This document shows, piece after piece, positions 58,584 through 64,000 of a stretch of 64,000 bases of DNA. A program made the position numbers and the translations under genes. The notes beneath the pieces are model-generated. The model worked only from the letters and a program-made list of their open reading frames with translations, did not search any database and was not told the origin of the DNA. The DNA lies in contig CAUQKV010000002.1 in NCBI GenBank assembly GCA_963518845.1, positions 1 to 64,000 of the forward strand, written 5' to 3'. How positions within the stretch are numbered: position 1 is the first letter of the stretch; each line of letters opens with the position of its first letter. This DNA comes from JABCPE02 sp963518845 (GTDB lineage: Bacteria; Bacteroidota; Bacteroidia; Flavobacteriales; Weeksellaceae).

Positions 58584-61097
58584 ATGATTCCGGGAAAAAA
58601 TAATAATACACAGGAACAAATCCCTACAGTACAGGAAAAAAGTAAGGTGGGGACTTTTAGCATATTTAGTGTAGAGAGTTTTATTAGGAGGGTTATTAGA
58701 AACTGGTATTGGTTTGTAGGACTTGCTATTTTGGGATATAGTATTTTTTATATTTATAATAAGTGGTATGTTCAGAGAATTTATGCTTCAAATTTGTCTT
58801 TGAGTATCTCAAGCGGTACTGCTAGCTATTTTACACCTAATCAGTCTATTAACTTCATTTGGGGGCAGGAAGGGAATCAAGATGGAGTGTTCCTCAAAAA
58901 AATGGTTTTGTCTAGAAGCCATAATGAATATTTGGTTCAGGAATTGGATTTGTTTGTAGGATATTCTACAAAGGGACTTCTAAAATCTACATATTTGGAC
59001 AAATATGACTCTCCTGTTCTTGTAGAAGTGGATAAGGAACATTTACAACAGGTCAATTATCCTATAACGATTTACCCAAAAGGAAACGGGAAATATGAAA
59101 TAGAACTCCCAGAGGAGGGGCATTCTACACATTTGTATAGTTATAAAACAGAAGGGTTTAAAGATGTTTCTGCATATGGAAGACCAGCAAATAAGGTGGT
59201 TTCAGTTAATCAATGGTATGAGACACCTAACCTACGGTTTAGGCTGATTCATAATCCAGAAGCAAAAGTTAAGTTAGATAAAATTATAATCAATTTAAGC
59301 ACAGTAGATCAAGCTGTTAGGACGATAATTTCTACTATAAATGTAGAATTTGATAAAGAATTAAACACCATAATGACTATCAGTAAGAAAGGTTATAACC
59401 TTCGGGAAACAGTGTCTTTCTTAAATCAATCTGTGGAGAAACTTATTGAAAAAAGAGAAGAGGATAAAACTCTCGTGGATAAGAATACTCTTCAATACAT
59501 CAATGATAATCTCAAAAAGGTTAGACAAAAACTAGATTCTAGTGCAAACAACTTTAACCAGCTGAAAATAGATAAAAAGATGTTCAGTGTGGAGGGGAAA
59601 GACCAAGAGTTGTTGAAAAAAATCTATGATTTGGAGATAAAAAGAGCTGAACTACTTACAAAAATGAATTCTCTTAATAATATAAGAAATTCTGTGAGTA
59701 GAAGTTTGGAAGATCTTATCAATGTTAATAGTGCAGGGATAGAAGATGGAGGTTTTATGGCGACTATTTCAGAGCTTAAAGCCTTGTATCTTAAAAGATT
59801 AGAGATGTCTACTATCTATACACCTGATTCTGAACCTATGCGGGAGATTAACAAACTTATAAATGAAGCTAGGGGAAAATCCTATGGTAGGTTGAACGAT
59901 TATTCTTCTGTTTATAATGAACAATTGGCCAAAATAAATGATGATATCAGAAGAGCAGAACTAGATTTGGTGCATTTGCCTGATGACCAAAGGAAATATA
60001 TAGACATGGAAAGGGAGTATAAGGTGATAGAAACAACCTACAATACTCTACTTTCAAAACAAGCTGAAACTCAACTGAGACTCGCGACAGCTAAATCTGA
60101 TCTAAATATCATAGACCCAGCAAAAGACTTAGGGCAAGCTCCTATTGGGCCGAATGTAGCAATTGTGAAATATGGACTTGTGTTTGGTTTTATGCTTATA
60201 CCATTGTTGCTGATTTTAGTAACAGAGATATTGGACAACAGAGTGAAATCTATAGCAGAGTTATTAGGCGTTATCAAGATACCTCTTCTAGGTGTTATTG
60301 GTAAAAACCTTCATGAGAACAACCTTACTGTATTGGAACAGCCAAAATCATCTATTTCAGAGGCGTTTAGGGGAATCAGAGCAAATTTAAGATTCCTTTA
60401 TAATGAAGATGGAAATAGCAAAGTGATTTTGGTGACCTCATCAGTAGGAGGAGAAGGAAAAACATATTGTTCCATCAATATAGCATCAGTTCTAGGGCTT
60501 AGTGGCAAAAAAACTATTTTGCTCGGAATGGACTTGAGGAAACCTAAAATTTTTGGAGACTTTAAGATAAACAACAAATACGGAATTTCTAATTATCTTT
60601 CGGGAGATATAGAAATGCACGAGATTATCAATAAAACCAAAATTCCTGCTTTGGATGTGGCGACTTCTGGACCGATTCCACCGAACCCTTCGGAGCTTTT
60701 GATGAGTGATAAGAACAAGGAATTTATAGAATTATTGAAAAAAGAGTATGATTTCATCATCATAGACTCGCCGCCAGTAGGATTGGTTGCTGACTCTTTT
60801 GAATTGATGAAACTTACTGATGCCAATGTGTATGTGGTAAGACATGAATACACAGAAAAACACATGCTTAGAATGGTAACAGAGAAGTATCATGCGGAAG
60901 AAATTAAGCATCTTGGGCTTATTTATAATGATTTTGTATCTAAACAAGGTTATGGATACGGCTATGGATACGGTTATGGATACGGTTATGGCTATGGATA
61001 CGGCTATGGATATTTCGATGAAGACAAAAACTATGAAGAGCCTACCCTGATAAAAATTAGAAATAAAATCAGGAGTATTCTTGGTAAAAACAAATAA
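58584..61097 (+). CDS. Polysaccharide co-polymerase / tyrosine autokinase (Wzc-like)
   Basis: 837 residues. A first membrane helix near 37-56, a large periplasmic part with coiled coil (about 290-480), a second helix near 530, then a cytoplasmic BY-kinase: Walker A SSVGGEGKTYCS with Lys626, Walker A' LLGMDLRKPKIFG, and Walker B FIIIDSPPVGLVAD. Residues 789-810 are eleven Gly-Tyr dipeptides followed by FDEDKNYEE, an extreme form of the tyrosine cluster that is phosphorylated to regulate chain length. Works with the Wza-like lipoprotein. Confidence 0.94.
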   Translation: MIPGKNNNTQEQIPTVQEKSKVGTFSIFSVESFIRRVIRNWYWFVGLAILGYSIFYIYNKWYVQRIYASNLSLSISSGTASYFTPNQSINFIWGQEGNQDGVFLKKMVLSRSHNEYLVQELDLFVGYSTKGLLKSTYLDKYDSPVLVEVDKEHLQQVNYPITIYPKGNGKYEIELPEEGHSTHLYSYKTEGFKDVSAYGRPANKVVSVNQWYETPNLRFRLIHNPEAKVKLDKIIINLSTVDQAVRTIISTINVEFDKELNTIMTISKKGYNLRETVSFLNQSVEKLIEKREEDKTLVDKNTLQYINDNLKKVRQKLDSSANNFNQLKIDKKMFSVEGKDQELLKKIYDLEIKRAELLTKMNSLNNIRNSVSRSLEDLINVNSAGIEDGGFMATISELKALYLKRLEMSTIYTPDSEPMREINKLINEARGKSYGRLNDYSSVYNEQLAKINDDIRRAELDLVHLPDDQRKYIDMEREYKVIETTYNTLLSKQAETQLRLATAKSDLNIIDPAKDLGQAPIGPNVAIVKYGLVFGFMLIPLLLILVTEILDNRVKSIAELLGVIKIPLLGVIGKNLHENNLTVLEQPKSSISEAFRGIRANLRFLYNEDGNSKVILVTSSVGGEGKTYCSINIASVLGLSGKKTILLGMDLRKPKIFGDFKINNKYGISNYLSGDIEMHEIINKTKIPALDVATSGPIPPNPSELLMSDKNKEFIELLKKEYDFIIIDSPPVGLVADSFELMKLTDANVYVVRHEYTEKHMLRMVTEKYHAEEIKHLGLIYNDFVSKQGYGYGYGYGYGYGYGYGYGYGYFDEDKNYEEPTLIKIRNKIRSILGKNK
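60948..61013 (+). repeat. Gly-Tyr coding microsatellite (11 units of 6 bp)
   Basis: 66 bases coding eleven Gly-Tyr pairs, with alternating GGT/GGA/GGC TAT/TAC codons that give near 12-bp periodic repeats. Copy number could change by slippage without frameshift since the unit is 6 bp. Confidence 0.92.
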
Positions 61098-61100
61098 ACA

Positions 61101-61131
61101 AAAAAGAGCAATTTTTCATTGCTCTTTTTTA
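61101..61131. terminator. Bidirectional terminator between Wzc-like gene and DUF2797 gene
   Basis: AAAAAGAGCAAT (61101-61112) and ATTGCTCTTTTT (61118-61129) pair perfectly; A and T runs serve both convergent genes. Confidence 0.9.
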
Positions 61132-61920
61132 TATTTCAATATCAACTACATAGCCTTCGTGGTTTCTTATGTTGATAACATTTCCATCTTGGAAACAAAG
61201 ATATTGTCCTTTTATTCCTTGTAAAATACCACTGAACTTAGGATGCTTGTCTAAGGTAAAAGCTAAAATTTTCTCAGGAGCCGTGTATGGGAAATCTATT
61301 TTCCAGATTTTTTCTTCATTGATGGCAAATTTTCTACTTTCTATTGGAAAAAGGCTCTCTATTTTATTTCTAAAATCAATTAAATCAATCTCGTCTTCAT
61401 ACTCATTTTGTAGCATTTTTCGCCAGTTGGTTTTATCTGAAATATGTTGTTTCAGAGCGACTTCTATTACACCTGCTTCATAGCGGTTTTCAGTTCGTGC
61501 GATGGGAAGGGCAAATGTAGCGCCTTGGTCTATCCATCGCGTTGGGATTTGGCTTTCGCGGGTTACGCCCACCTTTACATCGCCTGTATATGACAAATAG
61601 ACAATATGAGGCTGAAGCTGAATGTTTTTTTCTATTTCCAAATTTCGCTCTTCCACACCAAGATGAGCAGTGGAAAGCTCTGGTTTTAAGATGGAGTCGC
61701 TGGCGAAAGGGCTTTCGAAAAAACATTTTTTACAAAATCCCATTCGGAAAACAGGTTCGCTGCTTCCGCATTCTATACATTGATAACCAATGTGCTGTAT
61801 GCTTATTTTTTTTCCAAATAACTCATTTAGGTGTATGATGTCTCCTGAAATATTTAGGTAATATTGCACAGGCTCGGCAAGTTGAGTTATCATTTTACGA
61901 ATTTGTCCTCTGAATAACAT
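61129..61920 (-). CDS. DUF2797 family protein
   Basis: 263 residues from ATG 61920; the longer frame to 61995 is rejected because a TATTTTTG -7 box lies at 61938-61945. A four-cysteine zinc ribbon (CIECGSSEP, MGFCKKCFFES) is followed by a GIY-YIG-like core (HIVYLSYTGDVKVGVTRESQIPTRWIDQGATFALPIART). DUF2797 is common in Bacteroidota and actinobacteria, function unknown; nucleic-acid binding is likely. It breaks the polysaccharide cluster on the opposite strand. Confidence 0.82.
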   Translation of the reverse strand: MLFRGQIRKMITQLAEPVQYYLNISGDIIHLNELFGKKISIQHIGYQCIECGSSEPVFRMGFCKKCFFESPFASDSILKPELSTAHLGVEERNLEIEKNIQLQPHIVYLSYTGDVKVGVTRESQIPTRWIDQGATFALPIARTENRYEAGVIEVALKQHISDKTNWRKMLQNEYEDEIDLIDFRNKIESLFPIESRKFAINEEKIWKIDFPYTAPEKILAFTLDKHPKFSGILQGIKGQYLCFQDGNVINIRNHEGYVVDIEI

Positions 61921-61937
61921 CTTCTTTTTTATAAATA

Positions 61938-61945
61938 CAAAAATA
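61938..61945 (-). promoter_or_regulatory. Promoter -7 box of DUF2797 gene
   Basis: Reverse strand TATTTTTG at 61938-61945, 17 nt before the ATG at 61920. Confidence 0.5.
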
Positions 61946-61994
61946 TAAATTTTATGAATAGAAATAGCAAATCGTGAAAGTGTTATTTTTTTCA

Positions 61995-62002
61995 TACATT
62001 TG
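61995..62002 (+). promoter_or_regulatory. Promoter -7 box of repeat-protein gene
   Basis: TACATTTG at 61995-62002, 20 nt before the ATG at 62023. Confidence 0.5.
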
Positions 62003-62022
62003 CGCCCTGAAAAAAAGAGATA

Positions 62023-63351
62023 ATGAAAAGGATATTTATTTTATTAGGGTTTGTAGGATTGACAAACATTTATGCACAAAAAGGAAGAGTTGGAGTTAAT
62101 ACAGACACTCCTAAATCTACATTGGATATCAATGGTAGTTCAGTAGATAATATAAAAGGTATCTTGATACCAAGGGTAACTGCAGCAGAAATGAAAACTA
62201 TGTCAGGAGATGCAAATTTTGGAGCGCATCAACATTCAAACCTTGTTTATCTTACTGACACTATGCCAACAGCAGACCAGGCAGACAAGCATGAATATGT
62301 AACAGATGAGGGATTCTATTATTGGAATAATACAGCTTTAAAATGGATTCCTCTTAATGACCTTAGATATGTAGGAAGAGGAAATCATATAACCATGGAT
62401 GCTGGAAAAAACGGTACTTCACTTCCTGCAGGGAGCAATAATATAGGAATAGGAAAAGGAAGTCTTAATGCGAATACTGGGTCAAATAATATTGCAGTAG
62501 GTGCTAGTGCTCTTCTGAAAAACACTTTAGGGAGTGGAGCTGTTGCTATAGGTACCAATGCTCTTATAAGAAATACTACAGGAAAGAATAATATTGCTAT
62601 TGGAACTAATACTCTTACACAAAATACAGAAGCAGATAATAATATTGCTATTGGTATCACAGCATTAAATCTTAATACAGAGGGAACTAATAATGTTGCT
62701 ATAGGAGGAGAGGCTCTTACTAATAACAAAAAAGGAAAAAATAATATTGCTCTTGGACCAAATACACTTAGACAAAATGTAGATGCAGATAATAACTTTG
62801 CTATTGGTCTGAATGCTCTTGAGGCAAACACAATAGGACAAGCTAATATGGCGGTTGGTAATGGAGCTCTTTCACGAAATATCGATGGTGGATATAATAT
62901 GGCATTTGGATATAATACCATGCCTCTAAATCAAACAGGTTCTTATAATATTGCTTTAGGATATAATTCCGCTAACCAAATTGTAAATGGAAGCTATAAT
63001 ACTGTAATAGGAACAGGAGGTTCGTATATAAATAATGGAAACGGGAATATTAGTATAGGAAATTCTGGAGATGGTACAGATACAGCATCATTAGATAATA
63101 TCATTGCTATAGGTCATGGCATTACGCCTACTACAGATAATACTATCGTTTTAGGAAATAGTACAGCAACAGGGCCAAAAGTAGGAGTGGGAACTTATAC
63201 TCCTCAGGCAAAATTAGATATTAATGGAGACATCAGAGTAGGAGGGACTACAGCGTCTTGTTCAGCGGCTAATGAAGGAGCTATCCGCTATGAATCTTCA
63301 TCAAAGAAATTCCAAGGGTGTGATGGTTCTAACTGGGTTCCTCTTAATTAA
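62023..63351 (+). CDS. Secreted protein with YadA-head-like 17-residue repeats
   Basis: 442 residues. Signal peptide MKRIFILLGFVGLTNIYAQ, then a start typical of flavobacterial surface proteins (RVGVNTDTPKSTLDINGSS). From residue 139 there are twelve repeats, mostly 17 residues, of the form NNIAIGTNALxxNTxGx, like the left-handed beta-roll head of trimeric adhesins (Hep_Hag/YadA, 14-15 residues there). The end (AKLDINGDIRVGG..CSAANEGAIRYESSSKKFQGCDGSNW) has two cysteines and resembles tail domains of phage or surface proteins. No autotransporter barrel or type IX sorting domain is visible. Probably a surface fibre or adhesin; attachment unclear. Confidence 0.75.
   Translation: MKRIFILLGFVGLTNIYAQKGRVGVNTDTPKSTLDINGSSVDNIKGILIPRVTAAEMKTMSGDANFGAHQHSNLVYLTDTMPTADQADKHEYVTDEGFYYWNNTALKWIPLNDLRYVGRGNHITMDAGKNGTSLPAGSNNIGIGKGSLNANTGSNNIAVGASALLKNTLGSGAVAIGTNALIRNTTGKNNIAIGTNTLTQNTEADNNIAIGITALNLNTEGTNNVAIGGEALTNNKKGKNNIALGPNTLRQNVDADNNFAIGLNALEANTIGQANMAVGNGALSRNIDGGYNMAFGYNTMPLNQTGSYNIALGYNSANQIVNGSYNTVIGTGGSYINNGNGNISIGNSGDGTDTASLDNIIAIGHGITPTTDNTIVLGNSTATGPKVGVGTYTPQAKLDINGDIRVGGTTASCSAANEGAIRYESSSKKFQGCDGSNWVPLN
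62437..63045 (+). repeat. Twelve tandem repeats encoding 16-17-residue head units
   Basis: One 48-bp and eleven 51-bp units in frame, each opening near AATAATATTGC and coding [NY]N[IMV]A[IVFL]G. Third bases vary, so they are old repeats under protein-level constraint rather than recent copies. Confidence 0.85.
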
Positions 63352-63372
63352 AAAATAAAATTTAACAAGCAT

Positions 63373-63409
63373 AGAAGTTTCTTTATTTTAAAAGAAACTT
63401 CTTTTTTTA
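63373..63409 (+). terminator. Terminator after repeat-protein gene
   Basis: AGAAGTTTCTTT (63373-63384) pairs with AAAGAAACTTCT (63391-63402), then T to 63409. Confidence 0.88.
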
Positions 63410-63417
63410 TACTTTTG
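63410..63417 (+). promoter_or_regulatory. Promoter -7 box of epimerase gene
   Basis: TACTTTTG at 63410-63417, abutting the preceding terminator and 19 nt before the ATG at 63437. Confidence 0.5.
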
Positions 63418-63436
63418 TATATCTAAAAAATATAAA

Positions 63437-64000
63437 ATGACATATCTCATTACAGGTGGAAGTGGTTTTATTGGTTCACATCTGACAGAATATTTGTTAA
63501 AAAACGGACATTCTGTCATCAATGTAGATAATTTTGATGATTTTTATCATTACAAAATCAAAATCCAAAATACTTTAGAGAGTGTAAATTCTTCAGAAGA
63601 ATTTGATTATAAGAATAAAGAATCTGACATTCGAAATCTGATAAATAAAACAAAATCAGATAATTACCAGTTGTATTGTCAAGATATTCGTGATGTGAAT
63701 GGCTTGAAACAAATTTTTCAAAACCATCATATAGACATGGTGATACATTTAGCGGCTCTGGCAGGTGTGCGCCCTTCTATTGAGAGGCCTATGGACTATG
63801 CAGAGGTCAATATATTAGGCTCCATGAACATCTTTGAACTTTGTAAAGAATTTGGAGTTAAAAAAATCGTTTGCGCTTCATCATCAAGTGTTTATGGAAA
63901 CAATGAAAAAGTTCCTTTTTCAGAAACAGATAATGTAGACCGCCCTATTTCTCCTTATGCAGCCACCAAAAAAAGCGTAGAAATTATAGGACACACTTAC
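63437..64000 (+). CDS. NAD-dependent nucleotide-sugar epimerase (partial, C-terminus beyond window)
   Basis: 188 codons from ATG 63437 to the window end. Extended SDR: ITGGSGFIGSHLTEYL (NAD-binding GxxGxxG), VINVDNFDDFY, HLAALAGVRPSIERPMDYAEVNI, the catalytic serine in ASSSSVYG and Tyr/Lys in PYAATKKS. The HLAALAGVRPS and NFDDFY patterns are close to UDP-glucuronate 4-epimerases, which supply UDP-galacturonate. A first-domain insert (ESVNSSEEFDYKNKESD...) is longer than usual. Likely makes a sugar donor for the neighbouring polysaccharide cluster. Confidence 0.9.
   Translation, partial: MTYLITGGSGFIGSHLTEYLLKNGHSVINVDNFDDFYHYKIKIQNTLESVNSSEEFDYKNKESDIRNLINKTKSDNYQLYCQDIRDVNGLKQIFQNHHIDMVIHLAALAGVRPSIERPMDYAEVNILGSMNIFELCKEFGVKKIVCASSSSVYGNNEKVPFSETDNVDRPISPYAATKKSVEIIGHTY

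Noticed and set aside
61921..61995. Longer N-terminus for the DUF2797 protein
   Set aside because: A -7 box lies inside the extension and the extra residues are a hydrophobic/basic run unlike the family.
62385..62921. 178-codon minus-strand frame opposite the repeat protein
   Set aside because: It only mirrors the 51-bp repeats; the plus frame has signal peptide, promoter and terminator.
1..64000. tRNA, rRNA, insertion sequences, prophage or CRISPR array
   Set aside because: No cloverleaf, transposase or integrase gene, and no regularly spaced direct repeats were seen on reading; a tRNAscan and IS search would be decisive.

Overview
The window comes from the chromosome of an AT-rich member of the Bacteroidota, most likely a flavobacterium of the Weeksellaceae (Bergeyella/Chryseobacterium-like; the genus is my inference). 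The signs are promoters of the form TTG-N19-TAnnTTTG, almost no Shine-Dalgarno sequences, TonB-dependent receptors, the exosortase XrtF pair, an AccD without a zinc ribbon, and several protein families largely confined to Bacteroidota (DUF3822, DUF6909, XrtF-associated protein).

Layout. 1-5.8 kb: end of a MazG-like gene, a zinc-finger membrane protein and a beta-helix lipoprotein (minus strand), then L31 type B, a GlmU-like nucleotidyltransferase, a PepSY-like secreted protein and guaB. 5.9-16.1 kb: the main island, a urease locus reading small ORF - hypA - hypB - urea transporter - ureA - ureB - ureC1 - ureC2 - ureE - ureF - ureG - ureD. Urea enters through the channel, UreABC hydrolyses it, and UreEFGD with HypA/HypB deliver nickel. 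The catalytic subunit gene is present twice; the copies share identical blocks of 274 and 638 bp separated by a diverged patch, and the second copy has its own promoter and terminators. 16.1-17.1 kb: a two-gene AT-rich insert (UDG-like protein and membrane protein). 17.2-20.6 kb: rpsL-rpsG-fusA-rpsJ, ending at a terminator.

20.6-34.3 kb: AI-2E-type permease, a TonB receptor, asd, DUF4407 protein, exosortase XrtF and partner (minus), a PASTA protein with a RluD-type pseudouridine synthase, a divergent PEP synthase-like enzyme (minus), and hemW behind a hairpin leader. 34.3-37.5 kb: an oxalate/formate-type MFS transporter and an outer-membrane porin, divergent across a 554-bp regulatory gap. 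37.6-47.5 kb: mostly housekeeping (RluA, CBS protein, nadK, accD, rsmD-DUF3822-folA-murI, dps, DUF6909 protein, S1/P1 nuclease). 47.6-52.4 kb: a TonB receptor under a TPP riboswitch, then topA and an arginase-fold protein lacking its metal ligands.

53.6-64 kb: a surface polysaccharide locus (SGNH hydrolase, GT2, EpsG-like polymerase, WecA-like initiating transferase, Wza-like export lipoprotein, Wzc-like tyrosine kinase with an 11-fold Gly-Tyr tail), interrupted by a minus-strand DUF2797 gene, then a secreted protein of 17-residue repeats and a nucleotide-sugar epimerase cut by the window end. I saw no tRNA, rRNA, IS element or CRISPR array. No single undescribed system stands out; the strongest leads are the partly homogenised ureC pair, the unassigned gene heading the urease locus, the guaB promoter inverted repeat, and the small insert after ureD.
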